Below, piece after piece: positions 17,231 through 26,353 of a stretch of DNA of 64,000 nucleotides (positions within the stretch are counted from its first letter, which is position 1; each line of letters starts with the position of its first letter). The notes below the pieces were generated by a model. The model was not told the DNA's origin and made no database searches. It was given only the letters and a program-made list of their open reading frames with translations. Made by a program: the position numbers and the translations under genes. This stretch comes from Gemmatimonas sp. (GTDB taxonomy: Bacteria > Gemmatimonadota > Gemmatimonadetes > Gemmatimonadales > Gemmatimonadaceae). The DNA is taken from positions 1-64,000 of the forward strand of contig JAABRL010000014.1 of the NCBI GenBank assembly GCA_011390935.1. Reading direction: 5' to 3'.

Positions 17231-17256
17231 CACCCGGCGTTCCGGGTGGCCACCCG
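17231..17256 (+). promoter_or_regulatory. Mutually exclusive hairpins upstream of rpmI
   Basis: CACCCGG-CGTT-CCGGGTG (17231-17248) and the palindrome CGGGTGGCCACCCG (17243-17256) share the same GGGTG segment and cannot form together. They lie between infC and rpmI, where L20 binds mRNA in enterobacteria. Confidence 0.4.
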
Positions 17257-17276
17257 TAGCAACCGAGCGAGCAGCA

Positions 17277-17474
17277 ATGCCCAAAATGAAATCTCACAGC
17301 GGCGCCAAGAAGCGCTTCACCGTGACGGGCACGGGGAAGATTCGGCGTCTGAAGGCGAACAAGAGCCACATCCTCACCAAGAAGGATTCGAAGCGTAAGC
17401 GCGGTCTGCGTCGGGCCACGTATGTGGAGACGGCCGGTGAGATCAAGCGAATCAAGCGTCTCATTCTTGCCTGA
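17277..17474 (+). CDS. rpmI: 50S ribosomal protein L35
   Basis: A 65-residue basic protein beginning [20 protein letters not shown], the L35 signature, and ending RLILA. L35 sits in the large subunit near the exit-tunnel region. Standard length, second gene of infC-rpmI-rplT, and 12 nt before rplT. Confidence 0.97.
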   Translation: MPKMKSHSGAKKRFTVTGTGKIRRLKANKSHILTKKDSKRKRGLRRATYVETAGEIKRIKRLILA

Positions 17475-17486
17475 GGATTACTCACT

Positions 17487-17855
17487 ATGCCCCGCGTCAA
17501 ATCCAACGTCGTTCGCCTCAAGCGCAAGAAGCAGATCCTCAAGGCCGCCCGTGGCGCCTTCGGTGGACGCAGCAAGCTCTGGAAGGCTGCCAAGGAAACC
17601 GTCGAGCGCGGCTGGCGCTACGCGTATCGCGATCGCAAGAATCGCAAGCGCGAGTTCCGCCGTCTCTGGATCGTGCGCATCAACGCGGCGGCCCATCTCA
17701 ACGGCTTGAACTACAGCCATTTCATGAACGGCTTGCAGAAGGCCGGTATCGAGATCGATCGCAAGAATCTGGCCGATCTGGCCGTGCGTGACCCGCAGGC
17801 GTTTACGCAGCTGGCCGATCGGGCCCGCGAAGCGCTGGCGCTGCAGGCCGCCTGA
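17487..17855 (+). CDS. rplT: 50S ribosomal protein L20
   Basis: A 122-residue L20, essential for early 50S assembly and in several bacteria the autoregulator of this operon. It begins [20 protein letters not shown], with the [18 protein letters not shown] helix and the globular C-terminus [21 protein letters not shown]. Standard length. A strong GC hairpin follows. Confidence 0.97.
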   Translation: MPRVKSNVVRLKRKKQILKAARGAFGGRSKLWKAAKETVERGWRYAYRDRKNRKREFRRLWIVRINAAAHLNGLNYSHFMNGLQKAGIEIDRKNLADLAVRDPQAFTQLADRAREALALQAA

Positions 17856-17870
17856 GTTCGCATCGACAAC

Positions 17871-17910
17871 ACGGGCGGCTCCCGCGCGTTCGCGCGTGGG
17901 GCCGCCCGTT
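17871..17910 (+). terminator. Terminator after rplT
   Basis: ACGGGCGGC and GCCGCCCGT pair perfectly around an inner arm TCCCGCGCG/CGCGTGGGG; a short TT follows. It closes the infC-rpmI-rplT unit. The 72 bp to pheS contain no other element that I recognise. Confidence 0.6.
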
Positions 17911-17982
17911 TGCGTCGGTGCCCATCACCGTCGCCATCCGCACATCCGTTCCCGTCAACGCCACCCGTTTCCCGGATTCTCC

Positions 17983-18996
17983 GTGACGCTGGACGAGTTT
18001 CTCGAGGCCTGCCGGCGACTCGCCGACGAGGCGCCCGCTCGCATTGCGCTGGCCGCCTCGCCCGCCGAGTTCGCCGATGTGCGCACGCAGTTGGTTGGTC
18101 GCAAGCAGGGTCGACTGGCCGATCTCATGACGCAGCTCGCCACGTTGCCGCCCGATGCGCGACGGGACGCGGGACGCGCCATCAATGACGTCAAGAGCAC
18201 GATCGAGCAGCTGCTCGACGAGCGGGAAGCGAGCGTGAGGGCGGCGACGCGCGCCGACGGTGCGCTCGACCTGTCCATGCCGTCCCGTCGTCGGTGGAAG
18301 GGATCGTTGCATCCGGTCACGCTCGTGATCGACGAAATCGCCGAGATCTTCCGCGAACTCGGCTTCACGATCGCGCTCGGCCCCGAAGCCGAAACGGAGT
18401 TCTACAACTTCACCGCGCTCAACTTCCCGGCCGATCACCCGGCCATGGAGTTGCACGACACGTTGTACCTCGGCGAGGACACCCTGCTGCGCACCCACAC
18501 CTCCCCGGTGCAGGTGCGCACCCTGCAGCAGTACGCCCCACCGGTCCGCATACTCGCGCCCGGCAATGTGTACCGCCGTGATTTCTTCGACGCCACACAC
18601 GCACCCAGCTTCATGCAGCTCGAAGGGCTCGCCATCGACGAGGGTATCTCCTTCGTCGATCTCAAGGCCACGCTCTCGGAGTTCGCCCGTCGCTTCTACG
18701 GCAGCACACGTCGCGTCCGCTTCGGCCCGTCCTACTTTCCGTTCGTGGAGCCCGGCGCGCAGATGGATGTCGAGGTGGACCTCGGTGATGGCAAGGGCGT
18801 ACGATGGGTGGAGATTCTGGGCTGTGGCATGGTGCACCCCAACGTGCTCAGCGCCGCTGGCGTCGATAGTGAACGCTACACGGGCTGGGCGTTCGGCATG
18901 GGGCCGGCGCGCATTGCCATGTCGCGTCATGGCATTCCGGACATCCGCGTGCTGTACGATTCCGACGTCCGCTTTCTGGAGCAGTTCGCCCGATGA
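17983..18996 (+). CDS. pheS: Phenylalanine-tRNA ligase alpha subunit
   Basis: About 337 residues. With PheT it forms the alpha2-beta2 enzyme that charges tRNA-Phe. An N-terminal tRNA-binding coiled coil (residues 1-95) precedes the class II catalytic core. Motif 2 lies in APGNVYRRDFFDATHAPSFMQ, and motif 3 is GWAFGMGPARIAM with the Phe-binding region before it. GTG 17983 fits the usual family N-terminus (MTLDEFLEACRRLA); the track's extension runs back through rplT. The stop overlaps pheT as ATGA. Confidence 0.95.
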   Translation: MTLDEFLEACRRLADEAPARIALAASPAEFADVRTQLVGRKQGRLADLMTQLATLPPDARRDAGRAINDVKSTIEQLLDEREASVRAATRADGALDLSMPSRRRWKGSLHPVTLVIDEIAEIFRELGFTIALGPEAETEFYNFTALNFPADHPAMELHDTLYLGEDTLLRTHTSPVQVRTLQQYAPPVRILAPGNVYRRDFFDATHAPSFMQLEGLAIDEGISFVDLKATLSEFARRFYGSTRRVRFGPSYFPFVEPGAQMDVEVDLGDGKGVRWVEILGCGMVHPNVLSAAGVDSERYTGWAFGMGPARIAMSRHGIPDIRVLYDSDVRFLEQFAR

Positions 18997-21446
18997 TCGT
19001 TTCTCACGAATGGCTGCGCGGCTTTGTGCCGCACGATCGCAGCGCGGCGGAGGTGGGCGAGTTGCTCAGCCGCCACTGTGTGACGCTTGACGGCCTCGAA
19101 TCGCTCCGCACGGATCTCGCGCCGTTCGTGGTGGCGCTCGTGGTCGAAGCGGCGCCACATCCGGATTCCGATCACCTGTCGGTGACCAAGGTGGACGACG
19201 GGTCCGGCACGCTGCTGGACGTCGTGTGCGGGGCGCCCAACGTCACGGCCGGGCACAAGTATCCGTTCGCCCGCACCGGAACGACGATGCCTGACGGCCT
19301 GCTCATCGCGAAGCGCAAGATTCGCGGGGCGACGTCCAACGGCATGCTCTGCTCGGCGCGCGAGCTGGGGCTGGGAGAGGAGCACGACGGCATCTACACG
19401 CTCGACACCGATGCCGCACCGGGTACGCCGCTGCTCGACGTGTTGCCACTGGGTGACGTACGTCTCGATCTCGACGTGTTGCCCAATCGCCCCGATCTGT
19501 TGTCGCACCTGGGCGTCGCGCGCGAGGTGAGCGCGTTGCTTGGCGTACCCATGCGCACGCCGGAGGAAGTGCCGGCGTTGCCCGGCGAGGCGCAGGTACA
19601 GAACTCGGTGTTCGGGAAGTCCGAAGCGACGGCGGACGGCGTGACCGTCCAGATCGACGACATGGCCTCGTGTCCGCGCTATGTAGGCGTCGTGATTCGC
19701 GGTGTGACAGTAGGACCGAGCCCGGAGTGGCTGGTCGAGCGACTGCAGTCGATTGGTGTGCGCAGCATCAACAATGTGGTCGATGCGACGAACTACGTGC
19801 TGCACGCCTTTGGGCAGCCCGTGCATGCGTTCGACCTGAACATGCTCGCAGCGCGTCGCATTGCGGTGCGTGCCACCACCGAGGGCGAAACGCTGGTCAC
19901 GCTCGATGGCGTGCAGCGCACGTTGCCTGCCGGCACCACGGTGATCTGCGACGGCGAGCGTCCGACGGCTCTCGCCGGGATCATGGGCGGCGAAGCCAGC
20001 GAAGTCAGCGACGCCACGACCGACCTGCTGCTCGAGGTCGCGTGGTTTGATCCGAAGTTCGTGCGACAGGTCCGACGACACGTGCAGTTGAGCACCGATG
20101 CGAGCTACCGTTTCGAACGCGGGGTCGACGCCGGCTTCACCGGCAAAGCGAGCGGTTACGCGGCCGCGTTGATCACGGCAGTGGCCGGTGGACGCATCAC
20201 GGCCGTGCTCGACGTGGGTGCGGCGCCGCCAGGCCCTGTGGCCGTGCGCCTGCGCGCGTCGCGCGTGGCGCTTCTGCTCGGTGCGCCGATTGCGCACGCC
20301 GAGATCGAACGCACGCTCATCTCCATCGGGTGTGTCCTTGCGCCCGATGGCGACGACGCGTGGATGGTCACGCCGCCCTCGTGGCGCCGCGATCTGGGAC
20401 TCGAAGTGGACCTGATCGAGGAGGTGGCGCGCCTCGTCGGATTCGACGCGTTGCCGAACAGCGTCCAGCCGTTCCGCCCGGGCAGCGTGCCGGATCATGC
20501 GCTGCACGTGGCGGGGCGCCGTGTGCGCGAAGAGTGCGTGGCGTTCGGCCTCGCGGAAACGCGCCCAATGCCATTTGTCGCTGCCGCATCGAGCGAATCG
20601 TTGCGCGTGCGCAATCCGCTTGCTGACGACGAGCCGTATCTGCGTGAGTCGCTGCTCACCACGCTCGGGTCGCGTGCGGAATACAACCTGTCGCGTATGC
20701 AGGGCAACGTACGGCTGTTCGAAATCGGCTCCGCGTTTGTCCCCACCACCGACCGGCTGCCGCGCGAAGAGGTGCGAGCTGCGGCGCTCATCATGGGCGC
20801 GTCGCGGCCGCCGCATTTCACCGATCCCGAGCCGCCGGCGTACGACGCGTGGGACGCGAAGTTGTTGGCCGAGTCCATGGCGCAGGCGGCGTTCCCGGGA
20901 GCGCTGGTGCAGCTGCAGCCGTCCACGACGGAGTCCGTGTTGTGGGACGTCATGATCGACGACAACCCACGGTCCATCGGGCACGTCCGCTCGCTCACGA
21001 TCGATCGCCCGGTGTGGGCGAGCGAGGTGTTCGGCGTGGAGATCACGCTTGGGGTGATGCCGTCCGCCGATGTGGCGCCTGCCGGTCAGCATGTGCACGG
21101 CGCGGCGTCCGGCCGGGCACCGTCGCCATGGACGGGCGTACGGTTCGCACCGCTGCCCACCTTCCCGGCGGCGTCATTCGATGTGGCGCTGCTGGTGCCG
21201 TCCGATATGCCCGCTTCGCGCGTCGAGTCGTTGCTGCGCAGCACGTCGGGTGAGCTGTTGGAGTCGGTCTCGTTGTTCGACGAGTTTCGCGGTGCCGGCG
21301 TCGCCGAGGGCTTTCGGTCGCTCGCGTGGCGCTTGACGTTCCGTCACCCCGAGCGCACGCTGCGTGACAAGGAAATCGATGGCCGTCGTGCCAGCCTCCT
21401 CAAGACCCTCGAACGAGACCTTGGTGTCCGACCCCGCGCGTCCTGA
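18993..21446 (+). CDS. pheT: Phenylalanine-tRNA ligase beta subunit
   Basis: An 817-residue PheT of normal size. Domains in order: an EMAP/Tyr-type tRNA-binding OB domain (about 40-150, PHPDSDHLSVTKV), the B3/B4 editing region (about 215-390), the B5 domain, a catalytic-like core and a C-terminal ferredoxin-like anticodon-binding domain (about 725-817, ending FRHPERTLRDKEIDGRR). It overlaps pheS by ATGA, and the next gene begins inside its 3' end. The 723-aa reverse ORF over it is a shadow. Confidence 0.95.
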   Translation: MIVSHEWLRGFVPHDRSAAEVGELLSRHCVTLDGLESLRTDLAPFVVALVVEAAPHPDSDHLSVTKVDDGSGTLLDVVCGAPNVTAGHKYPFARTGTTMPDGLLIAKRKIRGATSNGMLCSARELGLGEEHDGIYTLDTDAAPGTPLLDVLPLGDVRLDLDVLPNRPDLLSHLGVAREVSALLGVPMRTPEEVPALPGEAQVQNSVFGKSEATADGVTVQIDDMASCPRYVGVVIRGVTVGPSPEWLVERLQSIGVRSINNVVDATNYVLHAFGQPVHAFDLNMLAARRIAVRATTEGETLVTLDGVQRTLPAGTTVICDGERPTALAGIMGGEASEVSDATTDLLLEVAWFDPKFVRQVRRHVQLSTDASYRFERGVDAGFTGKASGYAAALITAVAGGRITAVLDVGAAPPGPVAVRLRASRVALLLGAPIAHAEIERTLISIGCVLAPDGDDAWMVTPPSWRRDLGLEVDLIEEVARLVGFDALPNSVQPFRPGSVPDHALHVAGRRVREECVAFGLAETRPMPFVAAASSESLRVRNPLADDEPYLRESLLTTLGSRAEYNLSRMQGNVRLFEIGSAFVPTTDRLPREEVRAAALIMGASRPPHFTDPEPPAYDAWDAKLLAESMAQAAFPGALVQLQPSTTESVLWDVMIDDNPRSIGHVRSLTIDRPVWASEVFGVEITLGVMPSADVAPAGQHVHGAASGRAPSPWTGVRFAPLPTFPAASFDVALLVPSDMPASRVESLLRSTSGELLESVSLFDEFRGAGVAEGFRSLAWRLTFRHPERTLRDKEIDGRRASLLKTLERDLGVRPRAS

Positions 21447-21990
21447 GAGCGCCGGACAGGCGGCGCTCGCCGAGCTCACCTCCGTCATTCGCAATGTGAC
21501 GGAGCAGCTGTCGGGGTTCCGGCGCCGGGCTCTGGCCGCGGAATCGCGACTCCGTGAGCTCGAGCAGGCCGCGGCAGCGGCGGAGCAGGCAACTCGGGCG
21601 CAGGCAGCCCGGGCGGCGGCGCTCGAGTCGACGGTCGCCGAGACGAAACACCAGGCGGCGCGAATCGAGGCGCTGGAGCACGAGTTGGCCCACGCCCGGG
21701 CGGACCGCACGCGAGTCGAGGAGCTCGAACAGGAGCTGGCCGGCGCCCGTTCGCACCGCGCCCGCGTCGAAGAGCTCGAGCGCGAGCTGGAAGCGGCCCA
21801 ACGGGCCAGCGAGGCCGCGCTCAACGCACCGGCACAGCCCGCTGCGGCAGGCGGGGTGGCCTACGATCTGCTCGAGGCCGAGAATGCCGCTCTGCGCGAG
21901 CGACTGGGCGAGGCGGTTGAGCGCACGCGCGTGATTGGTGCGCGGGTACGCTTTCTGCGACAGCAACTCGGGAACGGGGTGGAGAAGTGA
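21379..21990 (+). CDS. Coiled-coil protein upstream of zapA (unknown)
   Basis: About 203 residues from ATG 21379 (AAGGAA 4 nt upstream); the start lies within pheT, a 68-bp overlap. GTG 21424 is another possible start. Nearly all of it is predicted coiled coil, including three consecutive 17-residue repeats of the form R-V-E-E-L-E-x-E-L-A-x-A-R, encoded at about 21658-21810. No signal peptide or membrane segment. Its stop overlaps zapA as GTGA. A ZapB-like partner for ZapA is an inference from shape and position only; no family was recognised. Confidence 0.7.
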   Translation: MAVVPASSRPSNETLVSDPARPESAGQAALAELTSVIRNVTEQLSGFRRRALAAESRLRELEQAAAAAEQATRAQAARAAALESTVAETKHQAARIEALEHELAHARADRTRVEELEQELAGARSHRARVEELERELEAAQRASEAALNAPAQPAAAGGVAYDLLEAENAALRERLGEAVERTRVIGARVRFLRQQLGNGVEK

Positions 21991-22298
21991 CCGATCGGCG
22001 CAATGTGGTGAAGGTGCGCATCGTGGGGGAGGAATACACGCTACGCACCGAGGCCAGCGAAGCGCGCACGCGCGCCGTGGCCGAACATGTGGATCGGATC
22101 GTGCGGGCCATCCTCGACGGGGGGGCGGTCGTGGAGACGCATAAGGCGGCAATCCTCGCCGCGCTGCAGATCACCGACGAGCTGTTCACGGAGCGGGCGT
22201 CGGCCGAGTCGCTGGCGGAGGAGCTGCGCGGTCTGGCGGCCGAACTGCAACCGCTGCTGCCGCCCGCCAAGCGCCGAGACGACGCCGGACCGGCCTGA
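21987..22298 (+). CDS. zapA: Cell division protein ZapA
   Basis: A 103-residue ZapA. The N-terminal segment NVVKVRIVGEEYTLRTEASE matches the FtsZ-binding head, followed by EHVDRIVRAI and a C-terminal helix for tetramer formation. ZapA crosslinks FtsZ filaments at the division ring. GTG start overlaps the preceding gene's stop. The pheST...zapA...rny order is found in several phyla. Confidence 0.88.
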   Translation: MTDRRNVVKVRIVGEEYTLRTEASEARTRAVAEHVDRIVRAILDGGAVVETHKAAILAALQITDELFTERASAESLAEELRGLAAELQPLLPPAKRRDDAGPA

Positions 22299-22308
22299 GC
22301 CGTTCCGG

Positions 22309-22430
22309 TTGCGGTGACCCAGAGGCGCCCATACGTTCCGATGAGAACTAAATAGGTTGCGCGGGAGCCCCCGCAGCATCCGGCCCGTGACTTCCAGTCC
22401 GCGAGCGATCGCGGTGGGGTGTATAGATCC
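22309..22430 (+). promoter_or_regulatory. zapA-rny intergenic region: promoter-like element and two hairpins
   Basis: TTGCGG (22309-22314), a 17-bp spacer and TACGTT (22332-22337) form a weak promoter candidate. Two hairpins follow: GCGGG-AGCC-CCCGC (22361-22374) and CCGCGA-GCGA-TCGCGG (22399-22414) with a GNRA loop. Enterobacterial 6S RNA sits after zapA, but the 6S fold could not be built here. Confidence 0.35.
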
Positions 22431-24017
22431 ATGAATAGCCTTCCGGTGCCCGCGCTTGTCGCGATCGCTGTACTGGTGGCCGTGCTGGTGGGGTATTTTC
22501 TCGGCCGCCGCAACGGAATCGCAGGAGAGCGGGAACAGCAGGTGCGTTCGCGCACGACCGCCGAAGAGACCGCCAGCCGCCTTCTCGAGGAGGCGAAGCG
22601 CGAGGCCGAAACGATTCGCAAGGGCGCGGTCGTCGCCGGCAAAGAGGAGTTGATCCAGCTTCGGGAGGACTTTGAAACCGAGGTGCGGAAGCGCCGCGGC
22701 GAAGTCGAGCGCGAAGAGCGCCGCGTGCAGGATCGCGAAGACCAGATTGAACGCCGTGCCGAGGGACTCGACGGGCGGGAGCGCGAGCTGTCGCAACGCG
22801 CGCAGTCGATCGATGCGCGCGACGCGCGCATCGCCGATCGTGAGGCAGAGGCGGAGCGCCTAGTCACCGAGCAGCAGCGCCGACTCGAGCAGTTGGCCGG
22901 TCTCTCGGTCGATGACGCCAAGGCCGAGATCGTGCGCCGGTATGAGGATCAGGCGCTGGCCGACGCCGCCAGTCGGCTTCGGGAAATCCGCGACTCGGCC
23001 AAGCGCAACGCCGATCGCGAAGCGCGCAAGATCGTGGCGCTCGCCGTGCAGCGTGTGGCCGCCGAAACCACCGCCGAGACCACGGTGAGTGCTGTTTCGC
23101 TGCCGAACGATGAGATGAAGGGACGCATCATCGGACGTGAGGGGCGCAACATTCGCGCGTTCGAACTGGCGACCGGTGTGGACGTGATCATCGACGACAC
23201 GCCGGACACGGTGGTGGTGTCGTGCTTCGACCCCGTGCGCCGCGAAACGGCGCGACTCGCGCTGGAGAAGCTGGTCGGCGACGGCCGCATTCACCCGGGG
23301 CGCATTGAAGAGGTCGTCGCGAAGGCGCGCCTCGAGGTTGATGCGCAGATCATCGAAACGGGCGAACAGGCCGCGTACGAAGTCGGTGTGGCGGGGCTGC
23401 ACCAGGAGCTGATTCGCCTGATCGGTCGCATGCGCTGGCGCACCAGCTACGGGCAGAACATCCTGTCACATAGCAAGGAAGTGGCGTGGCTTGCGGGCAT
23501 GATGGCCGCCGAGCTCGGGCTCGATGTGGCGACCGCCAAGCGTGGCGCGCTACTGCATGACATCGGCAAGGTGCTCACGCATGAACACGAGGGCACGCAC
23601 GTGCAGCTCGGTGTCGAAGTGGCCACCAAGTACGGCGAGAATCCCATCGTGGTGAACTGCATCGCGGCGCATCACGATGATGTTCCGCACGAAAGCGAAG
23701 TGTCGGTGCTCGTGCAGGCGGCCGACGCGATCAGCGGGTCGCGTCCCGGCGCACGGCGCGAGGCTTTCGAAACGTACGTAAAGCGTCTCGAGGGACTGGA
23801 GAAGATCGCGTCGAGCTATCGCGGTGTCGATCGGGTGTTCGCGATTCAGGCAGGACGCGAGGTGCGCGTGGTGGTCACGCCCGATCAGGTCGATGATGTG
23901 CGAGCCAGTGCGCTGTCGGAAGAGATCGCGCGTCGCATCGAATCGGAGCTGCAGTACCCGGGGCAGATCAAGGTGGTCGTCATTCGCGAAACGCGGGCGG
24001 TGGACTTTGCCCGCTGA
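22431..24017 (+). CDS. rny: Ribonuclease Y
   Basis: A 528-residue membrane-anchored endoribonuclease that starts mRNA decay. One N-terminal membrane helix ([18 protein letters not shown]), a long coiled coil (about 30-180), a KH domain with [15 protein letters not shown] (about 230) and an HD domain with [17 protein letters not shown] (about 372), then the C-terminal RNase Y region. ATG 22431 is chosen over GTG 22419 because the family starts a few residues before the membrane helix. It overlaps folD by about 11 bp. Confidence 0.95.
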   Translation: MNSLPVPALVAIAVLVAVLVGYFLGRRNGIAGEREQQVRSRTTAEETASRLLEEAKREAETIRKGAVVAGKEELIQLREDFETEVRKRRGEVEREERRVQDREDQIERRAEGLDGRERELSQRAQSIDARDARIADREAEAERLVTEQQRRLEQLAGLSVDDAKAEIVRRYEDQALADAASRLREIRDSAKRNADREARKIVALAVQRVAAETTAETTVSAVSLPNDEMKGRIIGREGRNIRAFELATGVDVIIDDTPDTVVVSCFDPVRRETARLALEKLVGDGRIHPGRIEEVVAKARLEVDAQIIETGEQAAYEVGVAGLHQELIRLIGRMRWRTSYGQNILSHSKEVAWLAGMMAAELGLDVATAKRGALLHDIGKVLTHEHEGTHVQLGVEVATKYGENPIVVNCIAAHHDDVPHESEVSVLVQAADAISGSRPGARREAFETYVKRLEGLEKIASSYRGVDRVFAIQAGREVRVVVTPDQVDDVRASALSEEIARRIESELQYPGQIKVVVIRETRAVDFAR

Positions 24018-24903
24018 ACGCATCGATGGCGCCGCAATCGCGGCCCGGATCCGCGAAGAGTCTGCACAGGCGGTGATCGCGCTCGCGGCGCGCGGTGTGG
24101 TCCCTGGCCTCAGCGTCGTGCTGGTGGGCGACGACGCAGCCAGCGCCGTGTACGTCGCGAACAAGGAGAAGTTCGCGCGCCAGGTCGGCATGCATGGCGA
24201 TACGATTCGCCTGCCGGCCTCCACCACGCAGGCCGAGCTGCTCGCGCTGGTCGAGCAGCTGAACGCCGATGATGCCGTGCACGGTATTCTCGTGCAGATG
24301 CCGTTGCCGTCGCACATCGATCCGGATGTCGTGATTCGGCATATCGCGCCGCACAAGGATGTCGACGGCTTTCACCCCGTGAACGTGGGCAAGATGCTCA
24401 TTGGGCACACGGACGGATTCCTGCCGTGCACGCCCGCTGGGGTCATCGAACTGCTCGTGCGCTCCGGGGTGGAGACGCGAGGGGCCGAGGCGGTGATCGT
24501 GGGGCGCAGCAACATCGTGGGCAAGCCGATGGCCGCGCTGCTGGTCCAGGCGCGCGCGGGTGGCGACGCCACGGTCACGGTGTGCCACAGCCGCTCGCGA
24601 GACTTGTTCGAGCACACGCGTCGGGCGGACATTCTCATCGCGGCCGTGGGTCGTGCCGAAATGATTCGTGGCGAGCACATCAAGCCCGGCGCGACGGTCA
24701 TCGATGTCGGCATGAACCGCGTCGCCGATGCCTCGCGCGCCTCCGGCTCGCGCCTGTGCGGAGACGTGCACTTCGAGAGCGCCGAAGCGGTTGCCGGGAA
24801 GATCACGCCGGTGCCGGGTGGTGTCGGGCCCATGACCATTGCCATGCTGCTGCAGAATACGGTGCGCGCTGCGGAACGGACCGCGTCGCGCATCGGCGCG
24901 TGA
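24007..24903 (+). CDS. folD: Bifunctional methylenetetrahydrofolate dehydrogenase/cyclohydrolase
   Basis: About 298 residues. FolD interconverts 5,10-methylene-, methenyl- and 10-formyl-tetrahydrofolate. Motifs: [26 protein letters not shown] (catalytic Lys), [24 protein letters not shown] and [17 protein letters not shown]. The track ORF begins far upstream inside rny; TTG 24007 ([11 protein letters not shown]) gives the normal family length and overlaps the end of rny. The exact start is inferred, not proven. It is followed closely by xseA. Confidence 0.93.
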   Translation: MPAERIDGAAIAARIREESAQAVIALAARGVVPGLSVVLVGDDAASAVYVANKEKFARQVGMHGDTIRLPASTTQAELLALVEQLNADDAVHGILVQMPLPSHIDPDVVIRHIAPHKDVDGFHPVNVGKMLIGHTDGFLPCTPAGVIELLVRSGVETRGAEAVIVGRSNIVGKPMAALLVQARAGGDATVTVCHSRSRDLFEHTRRADILIAAVGRAEMIRGEHIKPGATVIDVGMNRVADASRASGSRLCGDVHFESAEAVAGKITPVPGGVGPMTIAMLLQNTVRAAERTASRIGA

Positions 24904-24914
24904 GTCGCGGCGGC

Positions 24915-26144
24915 ATGGCAACGCGCGGGGCAGGCGCCATCGACATGACCCCCGGTGCATCGCCGGAATCGCCCTTGGCGGTGCACGACCTCACGTCGGC
25001 CGCGAAGGACCTCATGGAGGGCGCGTTCCCACCGCTCTGGGTGCGCGGCGAGGTGAGTGATTTCAAGGCCCACCGAAACGGGCACTGGTACTTCGCACTG
25101 CGCGACGCGAACGCGCAGGTGCGTTGCGTGGTATGGTCCACGCAGGCCCGTCGCATGCCCGCCGCGCCCGACGACGGTATGCAGGTGGTCGCGTTCGGGC
25201 AGATGACGGTGTGGCCCGTGCGTGGTGACCTGCAGTTCTCCGTGCGCGCGCTCGAGGCCGATGGCGAAGGGCTGTGGCGCAAGGCGCTCGAGCTGACACG
25301 ACAGCGCCTCGAGGCGGACGGCCTGCTCGAGCCTGGCCGGAAGCGTCCGCTACCGGCGTCGCCGCGCACGATCGCCGTCATCACCAGTGCGGATGGCGCG
25401 GCGCTGCATGACATCATCACGGTCGCGCGTCGGCGGTCACCGTCGGTGCATCTCGTGGTCGTGCCTGCTCGCGTCCAAGGGGAGGGCGCGCCGGAGTCAC
25501 TCATCGAAGCGCTCGATCGGGTTTCGCGCTGGGGCGGGTGCGATGTGGTCATCATCGGCCGCGGTGGCGGGTCGCGCGAAGATTTGTGGGCCTTCAACGA
25601 TGAGCGGCTCGCTCGCGCGGTCGCCGCCTGTCCGGTGCCCATCATCTCCGCGGTCGGCCATGAGACCGATGTCTCCATCTGCGACCTGGTGGCCGACCTC
25701 CGCGCGGCCACACCAAGCGCGGCCGCTGAGGCGGCCGTGCCATCGGTGGTCGAGCAGCGTGCCCGGGTGATACAGCTCAGTCGGCAGCTGGCCACGAGTG
25801 CCCAGCGGCGGCAGCAGCGCACCACGGTTCGCCTCGAGACCACGCTCCGGCGGCTCCTCGCCGGCGCGGAGCGACTCACGGAGCGGAGGCAGTCGCGACT
25901 GGCACTGCTGGTCGGTCGGCTCGACGCGCTCAGCCCCCTCGCCACCCTCGCGCGCGGCTACGCAGTAGCGCGCACGCCAGAGGGCGCTACTTTGTCCGGG
26001 GTAGACGATTTCGCGGCGGGACAGCCATTCGACCTGTGGGTGCGCGACGGTGTGGTCGCGGCAGTCGCGGGCGCCAGCCGTCCCCGTCCCGATATCATCG
26101 AGGGTGGCACCACCGACGCGATTCCTGATGGGGAGCCGGCATGA
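24915..26144 (+). CDS. xseA: Exodeoxyribonuclease VII large subunit
   Basis: About 409 residues. With XseB it degrades single-stranded DNA from both ends. An N-terminal OB fold (LWVRGEVSDFKAHRNGHWYFALRD) is followed by the catalytic domain with IIGRGGGSREDLWAFNDE and ISAVGHETDVSICDLVADLRA, then a coiled coil and a C-terminal barrel segment (RGYAVART). GTG 24900, overlapping the folD stop, is an equally possible start in the same frame. The stop overlaps xseB as ATGA. Confidence 0.94.
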   Translation: MATRGAGAIDMTPGASPESPLAVHDLTSAAKDLMEGAFPPLWVRGEVSDFKAHRNGHWYFALRDANAQVRCVVWSTQARRMPAAPDDGMQVVAFGQMTVWPVRGDLQFSVRALEADGEGLWRKALELTRQRLEADGLLEPGRKRPLPASPRTIAVITSADGAALHDIITVARRRSPSVHLVVVPARVQGEGAPESLIEALDRVSRWGGCDVVIIGRGGGSREDLWAFNDERLARAVAACPVPIISAVGHETDVSICDLVADLRAATPSAAAEAAVPSVVEQRARVIQLSRQLATSAQRRQQRTTVRLETTLRRLLAGAERLTERRQSRLALLVGRLDALSPLATLARGYAVARTPEGATLSGVDDFAAGQPFDLWVRDGVVAAVAGASRPRPDIIEGGTTDAIPDGEPA

Positions 26145-26353
26145 CGTTCGAGCAGGATGTAGGGCGATTGGAGGCGATCGTGCGCGAACTGGAGCGCGAC
26201 GAACTCGACCTCGACGGGGCACTGCGCCTCTTCGAGGAGGGGATCGTGCGTCTGCGCTCGGCGTCGTCCGCCCTCAGCGCTGCGCAAGGTCGTGTGCAGG
26301 AGCTCGTCGAGACCGCCAACGGAACCTTCGCCCTCGACGATCGTGACGCTTGA
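26141..26353 (+). CDS. xseB: Exodeoxyribonuclease VII small subunit
   Basis: A 70-residue helical protein with the XseB signature: FEQDVGRLEAIVRELERDELDL and ALRLFEEGIVRLRS. It overlaps both xseA (ATGA) and ispA (about 11 bp), so all three are translationally linked. Confidence 0.93.
   Translation: MTFEQDVGRLEAIVRELERDELDLDGALRLFEEGIVRLRSASSALSAAQGRVQELVETANGTFALDDRDA

Noticed and set aside
18927-21098. 723-aa reverse-strand ORF
   Set aside because: It lies wholly opposite pheT/pheS, has a His/Arg-rich composition typical of GC-rich shadows and shows no family motif.
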